Below are positions 14,529 through 25,472 of a stretch of 55,956 bases of DNA, piece by piece. The notes beneath the pieces are model-generated. The model had not been told where the DNA came from. It saw only the letters and a list, made by a program, of their open reading frames with translations, and ran no database searches. The DNA lies in the NCBI GenBank assembly GCA_025352665.1, contig JANXSM010000049.1, positions 1 through 55,956 of the forward strand. Reading direction: 5' to 3'. Source of the stretch: Rhodospirillales bacterium. Its GTDB lineage: Bacteria > Pseudomonadota > Alphaproteobacteria > Acetobacterales > Acetobacteraceae. Numbering within the stretch: position 1 is the stretch's first letter; each line of letters begins with the position of its first letter. The translations under genes and the position numbers were made by a program.

Positions 14529-16600
14529 CGGAGCGCCGTTCGAACGAGCCTTTGCCAGGTAACGCGCCGGGTCCGGGCACGCTGGCGCGTCGGTTCGGCG
14601 CCCCGCGCGACGCGGTGGTGCCGCGCATGGAGGACGTCCGGGTCACCGCCCCCGACCTCGCGCGACGCGTCACGATGGAGCGCACGCGCGGACGCATCGT
14701 CATCGCAGCGTCCATCTTCACCGCCTTGTTCGCAGCCGTCAGCGTGAAGCTGGCCCTCGCGACCATCTTCATCCCCATGCCGCTGCGCCCGTCCGATCAG
14801 CCGCATGTGGCGGTCGCGCCAAAGGCCAGCGATGTGGCGACGACGATCGCGCCGGCTTCGGTGAAGGCGTTCGAAATGCCACGCGCCCGGCGCGCGATGA
14901 TCACCGACCGCAACGGCGAGGTGCTGGCGATTTCGCTGCCTACCGCGGCCGTGACCGCCAATCCGCGCGCGCTGATCGATCCTGAGGATGCCGCCCACAA
15001 GCTGAAATCCGTGCTGAAGCGCCTCGACGAGGCCCAGGTGCGCGAGAAGCTGTCGGACCAGACCAAGTCCTTCGTCTATCTCGCCCGCCAGATTTCGCCC
15101 CGCGAGCAAATGGCGATCAACGACCTTGGCATCCCCGGCGTGGATTTCGAGCGCAGCGAGCGACGGCGCTACCCGCTGGGCCGGGTGGCAGCCCAGGTGC
15201 TGGGCGGCGTGGATGTCGATGGCCATGGCATCGCCGGCGCCGAGCGGCATTTCGAAACGCGCCTGTCCGAGGAGTCGCCCCCGCTGCGCCTGTCGCTCGA
15301 CGTGCGGGTGCAGGCCGTGGTGCGCGAGGAGCTGCTGGCCGCGATGACCGAGTTCCAGGCGATCGGCGCCTGCGGAATCGTGATGGACGTGCGCACCGGC
15401 GAGGTCATCGCCATGGTGTCGCTGCCGGATTTCGACCTGAACGACACGCGCACCGCAACCGATGACGATCGCTCCAACCGCGCCGTTGGCAGGGTTTACG
15501 AGCCCGGCAGCACATTCAAGCTGCAGACCGCCTCGTTCGCGCTCGACAGCGGGATCGTGCATATCTGGAACGGGTTCGACGCGACCAACCCGATCAGGAT
15601 CGGCCGCTTCAGCATCAATGATTTCGAGGGCAAGCACCGCTGGCTCGCGGTGCCTGAAATCATCGCCTATTCATCCAACATCGGTGCAGCTCGCATGGCC
15701 GAGGCCGCCGGTACCGCAACACAGCGGGCGTGGATGGAAAAGCTGGGCTTGCTGACCCGCACCGGCATCGAGCTGTCCGATTCCGCCCTGCCGCTCGCAC
15801 CGCCCGCGGCGAACTGGAAGGAGGCCGCGACGCTGACCATTGGGTTCGGCCACGGCATCGCCGTCACACCCCTGCATGTGGTGATGGCGACGGGCGCCGT
15901 GTCCAACGGCGGTGTGCTGATGCGCCCGACGCTGGTGGCGGTCGACCCAGGTGCTCCCGCCCCCACCGGCACGCGCATCATGCAGCAGACCACCTCCGAC
16001 ACCATTCGCAAGCTGATGCGCCTGGTGGTGACGGACGGCTACGGCAAGCCCGCCGAGGTTCCCGGCTATTTCGTCGGCGGCAAGACCGGCACGGCCGAGA
16101 AAATCAGCGGCCACGGCTACAACAAGCATTCCAACGTGTCGGCGTTCATGAGCGTATTCCCCATGAACGCGCCGCATTACGCCGTCTATATGATGCTGGA
16201 CGAGCCGCATGCGAACGCCAGCACGCATGGCTACGCCACCGCCGGCTGGGTGTCGGCGCCGGCGGCCGGCCGCGTGATCGCGCGCATCGGGCCGATGCTG
16301 GGCCTGCTGCCCGAGACCGACAACGCCGCTGCGATCCAGGCCTCGCTCGCCATACCGATGCAGCCCGCCCGCCCGCCCGGCGCCGCCGCAACGCCGGTGC
16401 CGCGCGCGAGCGCGCCGGTTGCCAAAACCGCGCCGCCGGTTGCCCCGAACCGCGCCGGCGGCAGTACTCCGGTGACCACGCCGAGTGTTCCGGTGCGAGC
16501 GCCGTCGGTGGTCCCGCCCGTCGCCACCCCTGCGCATGACCTGCGACGCGAAGCCGCGGCCCGACCGGTGCAGGCGGCGCTGGTCGATGTTGGGCGCTGA
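14525..16600 (+). CDS. ftsI: Peptidoglycan D,D-transpeptidase FtsI (PBP3)
   Basis: A 691-residue class B penicillin-binding protein that crosslinks septal peptidoglycan. It starts at a GTG inside the ftsL stop (GTGA). A cytoplasmic ~60-residue region is followed by a membrane helix (IVIAASIFTALFAAVSVKLAL, about residues 59-79), and a PBP dimerisation domain begins near RRAMITDRNGEVLA. The active-site motifs are EPGSTFK (Ser at about residue 329), SSN (about 383) and GKTGTAEK (about 519). After the transpeptidase domain (about residue 600) comes a Pro/Ala/Val-rich extension of ~90 residues not usual in FtsI, parallel to the tail on FtsL. Confidence 0.95.
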   Translation: MTERRSNEPLPGNAPGPGTLARRFGAPRDAVVPRMEDVRVTAPDLARRVTMERTRGRIVIAASIFTALFAAVSVKLALATIFIPMPLRPSDQPHVAVAPKASDVATTIAPASVKAFEMPRARRAMITDRNGEVLAISLPTAAVTANPRALIDPEDAAHKLKSVLKRLDEAQVREKLSDQTKSFVYLARQISPREQMAINDLGIPGVDFERSERRRYPLGRVAAQVLGGVDVDGHGIAGAERHFETRLSEESPPLRLSLDVRVQAVVREELLAAMTEFQAIGACGIVMDVRTGEVIAMVSLPDFDLNDTRTATDDDRSNRAVGRVYEPGSTFKLQTASFALDSGIVHIWNGFDATNPIRIGRFSINDFEGKHRWLAVPEIIAYSSNIGAARMAEAAGTATQRAWMEKLGLLTRTGIELSDSALPLAPPAANWKEAATLTIGFGHGIAVTPLHVVMATGAVSNGGVLMRPTLVAVDPGAPAPTGTRIMQQTTSDTIRKLMRLVVTDGYGKPAEVPGYFVGGKTGTAEKISGHGYNKHSNVSAFMSVFPMNAPHYAVYMMLDEPHANASTHGYATAGWVSAPAAGRVIARIGPMLGLLPETDNAAAIQASLAIPMQPARPPGAAATPVPRASAPVAKTAPPVAPNRAGGSTPVTTPSVPVRAPSVVPPVATPAHDLRREAAARPVQAALVDVGR

Positions 16601-16604
16601 TCTG

Positions 16605-18014
16605 ATGCGCTCATTGCCTTCGGTGGACCCCGCTGCGTGGCGCGCGGTACGCCAGCTCGACCTGCGCGGCATCACGGCCGACAGCCGCAAGGCCGGCCCC
16701 GGCATGTTGTTCGCAGCCCTGCCCGGCGCGCGCATGGATGGGCGGGCCTTCATCGGGGACGCCGTCGCGCGCGGAGCCGCCGCGGTGCTCGCCCCGGTCG
16801 GCACGGAATGGCCGCCGGGGGTGCCGCCACGGCCGCTGATCACAGATGCCGAGCCGCGGCGCAGCCTGGCCTGTATCGCAGCCCGGCTCGCCGGCCGGCA
16901 GCCGGGCCATGTCGTCGCGATCACTGGCACCAACGGCAAGACCAGCACCGCTGAATTCCTGCGCCAGATCTGGAGCCTTGCCGGCCATCCCGCCGCAAGT
17001 CTTGGCACACTCGGCCTGGTGGCGCCGGGCTTTGCCGCGGGGCCTGGCCTCACCACGCCCGATCCGGTGACGCTTGCCGACACACTGGCGCACCTGGCCG
17101 ATGCCGGGATCGACCATGCGGCGATGGAGGCATCGTCGCACGGGCTCGACCAGTATCGTCTCGATGGCATCACGCTCGCGGCGGCGGCCTTCACCAATCT
17201 CACCCGCGATCATCTGGACTACCACGGCAGCATGGCAGCCTATCGCGCGGCCAAGTTGCGGATGTTTCAAGACCTGCTGCCGCCCGGTGCCCCCTGCGTC
17301 GCCAGTGCAACCATGGATGCGGACACAATGGCCGCTCTCAAGGCGATTGCGTCCGCCCGGCGGCTGAACCTTATCATCGCGGGGCCAGATCGCTGCCTGC
17401 CCCGTGCCGACGGACAGGAAGTGACCTTCGCCGGGCACACCGTGATTTTGCCGCTGGTGGGGCGCTTCCAGGCAGATAACGCGGTGCTGGCCGCGGTGCT
17501 GGCGCAGGCAACTGGCGTGCCCGAAGCACCCGCGTTGCTCAGCCGCCTGGTGGGCGTGCGCGGGCGGATGGAACTGGTGGCCCAGCCGAATGGAGCCGCC
17601 GTCTATGTCGATTTCGCCCATACGCCAGATGCGCTCAGCCGGCTGATCGCGGCCTTGCGCCCGCACACAAAGGGGCGCCTGCACCTGGTGTTCGGCGCCG
17701 GCGGCGATCGCGACCCCGGCAAGCGCCCGCTGATGGGAGTAGCAGCCCAGGCGGCCGATCGGGTCATCATCACCGACGACAATCCGCGCAGCGAAGACCC
17801 CGCCGCGATCCGCGCGGCGGTTCTGGCGGGATGCCCGGGCGGGATCGACATCGGCGGCCGCGACATAGCGATTGCAGCAGCACTCGAGGGCCTGGCGTCC
17901 GGCGATGTGCTGGTGATCGCCGGCAAGGGGCATGAACAGGGGCAGACGATCGGCGATCAGACGCTGCCGTTCGACGATGCCTCCGTGGTGCGCCAGCTTA
18001 CAGGCACGCCATGA
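16605..18014 (+). CDS. murE: UDP-MurNAc-tripeptide ligase (meso-DAP adding)
   Basis: A 469-residue Mur ligase that adds meso-diaminopimelate to UDP-MurNAc-L-Ala-D-Glu. It shows RGITADSRKAGPGMLFAALPG in the UDP-binding domain, the ATP loop ITGTNGKTSTAEF (about residues 106-118), MEASSHGLDQYRLDG, LTRDHLDYHG and the C-terminal DDNPRSEDP. The DNPR form of the last motif marks meso-DAP rather than lysine specificity. An in-frame ATG at 16587 would overlap ftsI by 14 bases; I kept the ATG at 16605, though neither has a strong ribosome-binding site. Confidence 0.94.
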   Translation: MRSLPSVDPAAWRAVRQLDLRGITADSRKAGPGMLFAALPGARMDGRAFIGDAVARGAAAVLAPVGTEWPPGVPPRPLITDAEPRRSLACIAARLAGRQPGHVVAITGTNGKTSTAEFLRQIWSLAGHPAASLGTLGLVAPGFAAGPGLTTPDPVTLADTLAHLADAGIDHAAMEASSHGLDQYRLDGITLAAAAFTNLTRDHLDYHGSMAAYRAAKLRMFQDLLPPGAPCVASATMDADTMAALKAIASARRLNLIIAGPDRCLPRADGQEVTFAGHTVILPLVGRFQADNAVLAAVLAQATGVPEAPALLSRLVGVRGRMELVAQPNGAAVYVDFAHTPDALSRLIAALRPHTKGRLHLVFGAGGDRDPGKRPLMGVAAQAADRVIITDDNPRSEDPAAIRAAVLAGCPGGIDIGGRDIAIAAALEGLASGDVLVIAGKGHEQGQTIGDQTLPFDDASVVRQLTGTP

Positions 18015-19396
18015 GCCTGTGGGACCCACAATCCCTGCGAGCCGCCACACGGGGGCTGACTCGCGTGCCGATCCGCGCGCATGGCGTGTCGATCGACAGC
18101 CGCAGCATCCGCACCGGCCAGCTGTTCATCGCCCTGGTCGGCGAGAACGGAGATGGCCACGCCCATGTGGCAGCGGCTCTGGCCCGAGGTGCCGCGGGCG
18201 CCGTGGTGCACCGCCTACCCGATGACGTCGCCGACGATGCGCCGCTGCTGCAAGTGGAGGACACATTCCAGGCGCTGCACGACATGGCGCGTTATGCCCG
18301 CGCGCGCTTCACCGGCCGATTGGTCGCCGTCACCGGCAGCGTCGGCAAGACCACGACAAAAGAGATGCTGCGCATGATCCTGTCGGCGCAGGGCAAGACC
18401 TGGGCGGCCGAGGCGTCGCACAACAACCATTGGGGCGTGCCGCTCACGCTGGCACGCATGCCGCCCGACGCTGATTACGCCGTGGTCGAAATCGGCATGA
18501 ACCATGCCGGCGAGATCGCGCCCCTGGCGCGTCTCGCGCAGCCACATGTGGCGGTGGTCACCAACGTCGCCTCGGCGCATATCGGCCATCTCGGCAGCAT
18601 CGAGGCGATCGCGGACGAGAAGGTCAGCATTGCCGAAGGCCTGGAACCCGGCGGTGTGCTGCTGCTGCCCGTTGACAGCGACCAGTTCGCGCGGATGGCT
18701 GCAGCCTCCGGCGCGACAGTGCAAAGCGTGGGTGTCGGTGCAGCCGATCACCGCCTGTTGTCCGTGCAGCTGCACGCCGATGGCAGCGATGTGCAGGCGA
18801 GCATCGGCGGTGTTCACCTGTCGTTTACCCTCGGCACGCCTGGCCGACACATGGCCACGAACGCGGTTACCGCGCTGGCCGCAGCCACAGCGTTGGGCGC
18901 GGACCCCGCTCAAGGTGCCTTGGCGCTGGAAATGTTCAGGCCCGGCGCCGGCCGTGGATTGCGCCGCGACATCGATGTTGCCGGAGGCTCAGCGATATTG
19001 CTCGACGAAAGCTACAACGCGTCCTCCGCTGCGGTGCGCGCAGCGCTCGCGGTGCTGGCGCTCACCTCTGCTGTCCGCCGCCTGGCTGTGCTGGGTGACA
19101 TGCTGGAACTTGGCGACGCAGGCCCTGCGGAACATCTCGGTCTGGCAGCTGCCGTCCTTGAAAGCGCCGACCTGGTGTTCACCTGCGGCCCATTGATGCA
19201 TGGCCTGTATGCTGCCATCCCGCCCACTCGGCGCGGCGCCCATGCCGAGGGTTCCGCCCAGCTGGCACCGATCATCGCCGCGGCCCTGCGCCCAGGTGAT
19301 GCCGTGCTGGTCAAGGGCAGCCTCGGAAGCCGCATGAAACTCGTCGTCGATGCCATTGAAGTTGCAGCATCTGATGTCACCAAGGACAAGGTCTGA
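18011..19396 (+). CDS. murF: UDP-MurNAc-tripeptide:D-Ala-D-Ala ligase
   Basis: A 461-residue Mur ligase that adds D-Ala-D-Ala to UDP-MurNAc-tripeptide. Motifs are [25 protein letters not shown], the ATP loop [14 protein letters not shown] (about residues 111-124), [39 protein letters not shown] and [15 protein letters not shown] in the C-terminal domain. Start and stop overlap murE (ATGA) and mraY (TGATG), consistent with one translationally coupled transcript. Confidence 0.95.
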   Translation: MSLWDPQSLRAATRGLTRVPIRAHGVSIDSRSIRTGQLFIALVGENGDGHAHVAAALARGAAGAVVHRLPDDVADDAPLLQVEDTFQALHDMARYARARFTGRLVAVTGSVGKTTTKEMLRMILSAQGKTWAAEASHNNHWGVPLTLARMPPDADYAVVEIGMNHAGEIAPLARLAQPHVAVVTNVASAHIGHLGSIEAIADEKVSIAEGLEPGGVLLLPVDSDQFARMAAASGATVQSVGVGAADHRLLSVQLHADGSDVQASIGGVHLSFTLGTPGRHMATNAVTALAAATALGADPAQGALALEMFRPGAGRGLRRDIDVAGGSAILLDESYNASSAAVRAALAVLALTSAVRRLAVLGDMLELGDAGPAEHLGLAAAVLESADLVFTCGPLMHGLYAAIPPTRRGAHAEGSAQLAPIIAAALRPGDAVLVKGSLGSRMKLVVDAIEVAASDVTKDKV

Positions 19397-20484
19397 TGCT
19401 GTTTAACCTGGCGCGCCCGTTCGCTGATCAGGTGGTCCTGGCGAATCTGCTGCGCTACCTCACCTTCCGTTCCGGCGCCGCCTGCATGACGGCGCTGGTG
19501 CTGAGCCTGTTGCTGGGTCCGGGGCTGATCCGCCTGCTGAAATCCCTGCAGCGCCAGGGCCAGCCGATCCGGCCAGACGGTCCTGAGAGCCATCTCGTGA
19601 CCAAGAAGGGCACGCCCACCATGGGCGGCGTGCTGATCCTGTCCACGCTGACCGTCTCCACCCTGCTGTGGGCGGACCTGCGCAACCAGTATGTGTGGGC
19701 GGTGCTGCTGGTCACGCTGGGCTTCGGCGCGATCGGCTTCGTCGACGACTATATCAAGCTGTCGAAGGCGTCGTTCCGTGGCCTGTCCGGCCGCGGCAAG
19801 CTGATCGTGCAGGTTGCGATCGGCCTGATCGCCTCGATCTGGATCATGATGGTCACCGGCGGTTCGCTCGGCAGCGGCCTGTCCGTGCCGTTCTTCAAGG
19901 ACCTGCTGATCCCGCTGGGCATCTTTTTCCCGCTGGTTTCGGTGTTCGTCATGGTCGGCGCCTCCAATGCCGTGAACCTCACCGACGGGCTGGACGGCCT
20001 GGCGATCGTGCCGACAATCATCGCGGCCGGCGTGTTCGGGCTGATCGCCTGGCTTGTGGGCAACCACATCTTCGCCGACTACCTGCGCATCCGCGAGGTT
20101 CCCGGCACCGGTGAACTCGGCGTGTTCTGCTCGGCGCTGATCGGCGCCGGCCTCGGTTTCCTGTGGTTCAACGCACCCCCCGCCCGCGTGTTCATGGGCG
20201 ACACCGGCAGCCTGGCCCTCGGCGGAGCACTCGGCGCCGTGGCCGTGGTGACCAAGCATGAGATCGTGCTCGCCATCGTCGGCGGGCTGTTCGTGGTCGA
20301 GACCGTGAGCGTCATCGTGCAGGTGTTCTGGTTCAAGCGGACCGGCAAGCGCGTGTTCCTGATGGCGCCGCTACACCATCATTTCGAGAAAAAAGGCTGG
20401 GCCGAACCCACCATCGTCATCCGCTTCTGGATCGTCTCCATGATCCTGGCGCTGGTTGGCCTCGCGACGCTGAAGATCCGATGA
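19396..20484 (+). CDS. mraY: Phospho-MurNAc-pentapeptide transferase
   Basis: A 362-residue polytopic membrane enzyme that transfers phospho-MurNAc-pentapeptide to undecaprenyl phosphate to form lipid I. It shows [11 protein letters not shown] (about residue 72), the catalytic Asp pair in [31 protein letters not shown] and [13 protein letters not shown] near the C-terminus. About ten hydrophobic segments fit the family fold. Length is close to the 360 residues of E. coli MraY. Confidence 0.97.
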   Translation: MLFNLARPFADQVVLANLLRYLTFRSGAACMTALVLSLLLGPGLIRLLKSLQRQGQPIRPDGPESHLVTKKGTPTMGGVLILSTLTVSTLLWADLRNQYVWAVLLVTLGFGAIGFVDDYIKLSKASFRGLSGRGKLIVQVAIGLIASIWIMMVTGGSLGSGLSVPFFKDLLIPLGIFFPLVSVFVMVGASNAVNLTDGLDGLAIVPTIIAAGVFGLIAWLVGNHIFADYLRIREVPGTGELGVFCSALIGAGLGFLWFNAPPARVFMGDTGSLALGGALGAVAVVTKHEIVLAIVGGLFVVETVSVIVQVFWFKRTGKRVFLMAPLHHHFEKKGWAEPTIVIRFWIVSMILALVGLATLKIR

Positions 20485-21782
20485 ACTTTCCCGCCGATAT
20501 TTTCGCAGGCCAACGCTTCGCCGTCCTCGGCCTCGGTCGCGCCGGCCTGCCGGCCGCGCGTGCGCTTGTCGCGATGGGCGCCACCGTGACGGTGTGGGAC
20601 GACAAACCCGAGGCACGCGCCGCGGCAACCGACCTCACGGTCGCCGAGCCTGTACCCGGCGGCCTCGATGGGTTGATTCTCTCACCCGGCATTCCCCACC
20701 GCCTGCCCCACGCGCATCCCTTCGCCGCCGCCGCGATCGCTGCCGGCGTGCCGATCCTGACCGACGCCGAACTGCTGTTCCGCGCAGTCCGCGCCGCGGG
20801 TTCGCAGGCCCGCTTCGTGGGCATCACCGGCACCAACGGCAAATCCACCACCACAGCGCTGCTCGCCCATGTGTTGACCACGGCGGGCATCCCCAACCAG
20901 GCCGGCGCCAACCTCGGAACCGCCGCTCTCGCCTTGCCGCTGCTCGGCCATGACGGCGTCTACGTGCTGGAAATGTCGAGCTACATGTTGGAACGACTCG
21001 CCACCCTGCGGTTCTCTGCCGCCGCCATGCTCAACCTCAGCGCCGACCACCTCGACCGTCACGGCGACATGGCAGGCTACGCCATGGCGAAAAGCCAGAT
21101 CTACGCCCGCCAGACCGAGGCCGACACCGCGGTGATCGGCACCGACGACACACTGTCGCGGGAGATGGCAAACCGGTTGGATCTGCTGCCCGCAAGCGTC
21201 GTGCGCATCAGTCAGAACGATCTGCCGATCGCGACCGGCCCTGCCCTGCCCGGCGCCCACAATGTGCAGAACATCGCAGCCGCCACAGCACTGGCCCAGG
21301 CACTCGGCGTGGCCGATGCCGCGATCGCCGAGGCCATCCACAGCTATCCCGGCCTGCCGCATCGCCAGGAACACGTGGCGACCATCGACGGCGTGGCCTG
21401 GATCAACGACAGCAAGGCGACCAACGCCGACAGCACCGCCTGTGCGCTGGCCTGCTACGAGCGCATCGTGTGGATCGCCGGTGGCACCGCCAAGGCAGGC
21501 GGCATCGACAGCCTGGCAGGGTTTGCGCAGCACATCGTGCACGCCCTGCTGATCGGCCGCGACGCGCCCATCCTGGCGGCCACGCTGCGCCGGCAGGGCG
21601 TCGCATTCCAGGATGTGGGAACGCTCGAAGCAGCGGTGGCCATCGCCGCGCGCATGGCCCCAGGCGTTGCCGAGGTCGTGTTGCTCTCACCGGCCTGCGC
21701 CAGCTGGGACCAGTTCACCGGCTTCGACCAGCGCGGCGACCGCTTCCGCGAATTGGTCCAAACCTTGGCGGAACCAGTCTGA
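20481..21782 (+). CDS. murD: UDP-MurNAc-L-alanine:D-glutamate ligase
   Basis: A 433-residue Mur ligase adding D-glutamate to UDP-MurNAc-L-Ala. It begins with a Rossmann-like N-domain ([17 protein letters not shown]). The ATP loop is [18 protein letters not shown] (about residues 116-133), followed by [44 protein letters not shown] and the C-terminal [22 protein letters not shown]. It overlaps mraY by 4 bases and ftsW by 1 base. Confidence 0.96.
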   Translation: MNFPADIFAGQRFAVLGLGRAGLPAARALVAMGATVTVWDDKPEARAAATDLTVAEPVPGGLDGLILSPGIPHRLPHAHPFAAAAIAAGVPILTDAELLFRAVRAAGSQARFVGITGTNGKSTTTALLAHVLTTAGIPNQAGANLGTAALALPLLGHDGVYVLEMSSYMLERLATLRFSAAAMLNLSADHLDRHGDMAGYAMAKSQIYARQTEADTAVIGTDDTLSREMANRLDLLPASVVRISQNDLPIATGPALPGAHNVQNIAAATALAQALGVADAAIAEAIHSYPGLPHRQEHVATIDGVAWINDSKATNADSTACALACYERIVWIAGGTAKAGGIDSLAGFAQHIVHALLIGRDAPILAATLRRQGVAFQDVGTLEAAVAIAARMAPGVAEVVLLSPACASWDQFTGFDQRGDRFRELVQTLAEPV

Positions 21783-22948
21783 TGCCCGCATTGTCTCGTG
21801 CAGATACCTCGCTGTTCGGCCGCTGGTGGTGGTCAGTCGACCGCTGGACGCTGATCGCCATCGCGACGCTGATCGGCTTCGGCTACGTCATGATGCTCGC
21901 GGCCTCGCCGGCCGTGGCCGAGCGCATCGGCGCCTCGCGCGACATGTTCATCCTCAAGCAAGTGGTGTTCCTCAGCATCGCCGGTCTGATCGTGGTCGCG
22001 GTGTCGCTGCTGTCGCCACGCGGCGTGCGGCGGCTGGCGCTGGCCGGCTGTGCAATGGCTCTCATCATGACCGCCGCGACCCTCGTCATCGGGCCGCATA
22101 TCAAGGGCGCCACGCGCTGGATTGCACTGCCCGGCCTGTCCGTGCAGCCGAGCGAGTTCCTCAAGCCGTGTTTTGCCGTCACCACCGCCTGGCTGATGGC
22201 CGAAGGCAAACGGCCGGGCAATTTCCCCGGCATGCTGATCACGTTCGGTCTGTTCGGCATCATCGCCGTGCTGCTGAAGTTCCAGCCGGATATGGGCATG
22301 CTCGCCGTGCTGACGGCGGTGCTGTTAATCCAGCTGTTCCTGGTCGGGTTACCGCTGTGGCTGATCGGCATCTTCACCAGCCTGATCGGTGCCGCGGGCG
22401 TGACCGCGTATTTCGTGATCGAGCATTTTCATCGCCGCGTGCAGGGCTTTCTGTGCTTTCGCACCGCCGATGTCGCCAACAAGCTCGACGCCGCAACGGC
22501 TACGGATGCCACCGACTGTTACCAGATCCGCCGCGCGCTGGAGGCATTCGGCAATGGCGGCCTGCTCGGCACCGGCCCCGGCGAAGGCTTTGTGAAGGAC
22601 AAGCTGCCCGACGCGCATGCCGACTTCGTGTTCGCCGTGATGGGCGAGGAATTTGGTTTCGTGTTGTGCCTCGTGCTGATCGGCATCTTCATGTTCATCG
22701 TGCTGCGCGGCCTGCTGCGCCTGCTTGGCGAGGCAGATTTGTTCGTGGTGCTGGCAGCGACCGGCCTGGTGTCCAGCTTCGGGCTGCAGGCTTTCGTCAA
22801 CATGGCCTCCACTTTGCACTTGATCCCCACCAAGGGCATGACGCTTCCCTTCGTCTCCTATGGCGGCTCGTCGGTGATGGCAGTGGCCTTCGGTATGGGC
22901 ATGCTGTTGGCCTTGACCCGACGCGGCCACACGGCGGAACTCGCATGA
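21782..22948 (+). CDS. ftsW: Septal peptidoglycan glycosyltransferase FtsW
   Basis: A 388-residue SEDS-family polymerase that builds septal glycan strands from lipid II together with FtsI. About ten transmembrane segments are visible. Family motifs include GATRWIALPGLSVQPSEFLKP (about residues 110-128), KFQPDMGML, a GLLGTGPGEG loop, LPDAHADFVFAVMGEEFG and IPTKGMTLPFVSYGGSS near the C-terminus. The start is the ATG that overlaps the murD stop. It ends 4 bases inside murG. Confidence 0.96.
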   Translation: MPALSRADTSLFGRWWWSVDRWTLIAIATLIGFGYVMMLAASPAVAERIGASRDMFILKQVVFLSIAGLIVVAVSLLSPRGVRRLALAGCAMALIMTAATLVIGPHIKGATRWIALPGLSVQPSEFLKPCFAVTTAWLMAEGKRPGNFPGMLITFGLFGIIAVLLKFQPDMGMLAVLTAVLLIQLFLVGLPLWLIGIFTSLIGAAGVTAYFVIEHFHRRVQGFLCFRTADVANKLDAATATDATDCYQIRRALEAFGNGGLLGTGPGEGFVKDKLPDAHADFVFAVMGEEFGFVLCLVLIGIFMFIVLRGLLRLLGEADLFVVLAATGLVSSFGLQAFVNMASTLHLIPTKGMTLPFVSYGGSSVMAVAFGMGMLLALTRRGHTAELA

Positions 22949-24057
22949 GCGGCGTGATTGTCCCAACCACGGCAGGCGGCCCCATCGTGATCGCTGCCGG
23001 CGGCACCGGCGGCCATTTCTTCCCGGCCGAAGCCTTGGCCGCCGAGCTGTTGGCGCGCGGCCGCGACTTCGTGCTGATGAGCGACACGCGTTCGGCCAAT
23101 CTGAAATCCACCGTGTTCGAGGGTTGCCAGCGCTTCGTGCTGCCCGGTTTCGGCGTGTTCGGCCGCGGCCCGCTGCACGCCGCCCGCGCGCTGTTCACTC
23201 TGTGCCGAGCCGCCCTCAAGGCGCGCGCCATTCTCGGCAAGCTCGCCCCCCCGGTGATCGTGGCGTTCGGCGGCTATCCCTCCTTCGCCCCCGTCGTCGG
23301 CGCCCGGCTGCTGTTCCGCCGCCCGCGTATTCTGTTGCACGATCAGAATGCCGTGCTGGGCCGCGCCAACCGCCTGCTCGCCCGCCTGTCCGACACGTTG
23401 CTGGTCAGCCACCCCAATGTGCGCAAAATCCCCGAAGGAGTGCACAGCCGCATGATCGGCAACCCCGTCCGCCCGGCCATCGCGGCATTGGCGGGACGGC
23501 CCTATGTGGCGCCATCCGCCACCATTCAGCTTCTGGTGCTCGGCGGCTCGCTCGGCGCCCGGGTGTTCAGCGACATGCTGCCACCGGCCGTGGCCCTGCT
23601 GCCGGCCGCGATCCAGGCGCGCCTGCGCATCACCCAGCAATGCCGCAAGGAGGATATCGACCGTGTGCGCGCCGCCTACCGCACCGCCGGCATCCCCGCC
23701 GTGCTCTCGCATTTCTTCACCGACATGGCAGGCCTGCTCGAAGCCGCCCACCTGGTGATCGCCCGCTCCGGCGCCACCACGGTGGCAGAGCTTGCCGTGG
23801 CCGGACGACCCTCCATCCTGGTGCCCCTGCCGATTGCGATCGACGACGACCAGACCTTCAACGCCCGTACCCTCGCCGATGTCGGCGGCGCCTGGATCCT
23901 GCAACAGCGCGAGCTCACGCCCGCCATCCTCGCCGACAAGCTGGCAAACCTGCTATCTGATCCGCAGGCGCTCGCGACCGCAGCCCAGGCCGCGGCCTCC
24001 TGCGGGATCGCCGATGCTGCCGCGCGCATGGCCGATCTCGTGGAGACCCACGCATGA
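22945..24057 (+). CDS. murG: UDP-GlcNAc:lipid I GlcNAc transferase
   Basis: A 370-residue GT-B glycosyltransferase that adds GlcNAc to lipid I to make lipid II at the inner face of the membrane. The glycine-rich loop [19 protein letters not shown] is near the N-terminus. GFGGYPS-like [26 protein letters not shown] and IGNPVR follow in the N-domain; [13 protein letters not shown] and the UDP-GlcNAc site [24 protein letters not shown] are in the C-domain. It overlaps ftsW and murC by 4 bases each. Confidence 0.96.
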   Translation: MSGVIVPTTAGGPIVIAAGGTGGHFFPAEALAAELLARGRDFVLMSDTRSANLKSTVFEGCQRFVLPGFGVFGRGPLHAARALFTLCRAALKARAILGKLAPPVIVAFGGYPSFAPVVGARLLFRRPRILLHDQNAVLGRANRLLARLSDTLLVSHPNVRKIPEGVHSRMIGNPVRPAIAALAGRPYVAPSATIQLLVLGGSLGARVFSDMLPPAVALLPAAIQARLRITQQCRKEDIDRVRAAYRTAGIPAVLSHFFTDMAGLLEAAHLVIARSGATTVAELAVAGRPSILVPLPIAIDDDQTFNARTLADVGGAWILQQRELTPAILADKLANLLSDPQALATAAQAAASCGIADAAARMADLVETHA

Positions 24058-25472
24058 GGGCGCTCCCGCTTTCCATCGGTGCGATCCACTTCGTGGGGAT
24101 CGGCGGCATCGGCATGTCGGGCATTGCCGAAGTGCTGAGCACGCTCGGATACGCCGTACAAGGCAGCGATATCTCCGACAGCGCCAACGTGCAGCGGCTG
24201 CGGGCGGCCGGCATTCCCGTCGCCATCGGCCACGACGAAGCCAATATCGGCGAGGCCCGCGTCGTCGTCGTGTCCACCGCCGTCAAACCCGACAACCCCG
24301 AAGTGCGCGCCGCCCGCGCCCGCCTGATCCCCGTGGTGCGCCGTGCCGAGATGCTGGGCGAGCTGATGCGCCTGCGCTGGGCCATTGCGGTCGGCGGCAC
24401 GCATGGCAAAACCACCACCACAAGCCTGGTGGCCGCCGTGCTGGAAACCGCCCATCTTGATCCCACCGTCATCAATGGCGGCATCATCAACGCCTATGGC
24501 TCCAACACCCGCATGGGTGCCGGCGAATGGATGGTGGTGGAAGCCGACGAGAGCGACGGCAGTTTCCTGCGTCTGCCCGCAACCATTGCCGTCGTCACCA
24601 ACATCGACCCCGAGCATCTCGACCACTGGGGCACGGCGGAGGCGATGTTCGCCGGCTACGACCAGTTCGTGCAGAACATCCCGTTCTACGGTTTCGCCGT
24701 GCTGTGCATCGACCATCCCCAGGTGCAGCAGATGATCCCGCGCCTGTCTGATCGCCGTGTGATCACCTACGGCTTCTCGCCGCAGGCCGATGTGCGCGCC
24801 GACCGGCTGGTGATGGACCGCATGGGCGCCACGTTCGAAGTCGAGGTCGCCGATCGCGCGCGCGGCCGCACCCGCCGCATGGGACCGTTTCGCCTGCCCA
24901 TGCTCGGCTCGCACAACGTGTCCAACGCGCTCGCCGCCATCACCATCGGCATCGAGATGGAGATCGACGACGCCACCCTGCGCAGCGCCTTCCTCAACTT
25001 TCGTGGCGTGCAAAGGCGCTTCACCAAGACCGGCGAGGCCGCCGGCATCACCATCATCGACGACTACGGCCACCACCCCGTGGAAATCGCAGCCGTGCTG
25101 AAGGCCGCCCGGCAGGCCGGCGCGCGCGACGTGATCGCCGTGGTGCAGCCGCATCGTTACACGCGGCTGGCCTCATTGTTCGAAGAATTCTGCGCCTGCA
25201 TGAACGATGCAGGCACTGTCATCATCGCCGACGTCTATGCCGCCGGCGAAACGCCGATCCCCGGCATCAATCGCGACGCCTTGATCGAGGGTTTGCGCGC
25301 GCGCGGCCATCGCAGCGTGGTGCCGCTGTCGGGTCCCACCCATCTGGCGGAAATGGTCCATGCCATCGCCAAGCCTGGTGATTTCGTGGTGTGCCTCGGC
25401 GCCGGCAACATCACGCAATGGGCGAATGCGCTGCCGGCGCAGCTCGCGGAACTGCAGGGCCAGCGGCGATGA
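24054..25472 (+). CDS. murC: UDP-MurNAc:L-alanine ligase
   Basis: A 472-residue Mur ligase that adds L-alanine to UDP-MurNAc. It shows [17 protein letters not shown] at the N-terminus, [16 protein letters not shown], the ATP loop [18 protein letters not shown] (about residues 113-130), [36 protein letters not shown] and [14 protein letters not shown]. All are standard for MurC. It overlaps murG and murB by 4 bases. Confidence 0.96.
   Translation: MRALPLSIGAIHFVGIGGIGMSGIAEVLSTLGYAVQGSDISDSANVQRLRAAGIPVAIGHDEANIGEARVVVVSTAVKPDNPEVRAARARLIPVVRRAEMLGELMRLRWAIAVGGTHGKTTTTSLVAAVLETAHLDPTVINGGIINAYGSNTRMGAGEWMVVEADESDGSFLRLPATIAVVTNIDPEHLDHWGTAEAMFAGYDQFVQNIPFYGFAVLCIDHPQVQQMIPRLSDRRVITYGFSPQADVRADRLVMDRMGATFEVEVADRARGRTRRMGPFRLPMLGSHNVSNALAAITIGIEMEIDDATLRSAFLNFRGVQRRFTKTGEAAGITIIDDYGHHPVEIAAVLKAARQAGARDVIAVVQPHRYTRLASLFEEFCACMNDAGTVIIADVYAAGETPIPGINRDALIEGLRARGHRSVVPLSGPTHLAEMVHAIAKPGDFVVCLGAGNITQWANALPAQLAELQGQRR

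Noticed and set aside
16611-18050. 479-codon open frame on the minus strand opposite murE
   Set aside because: murE motifs are complete on the plus strand; the opposite frame is low in recognisable motifs and is a composition artefact.
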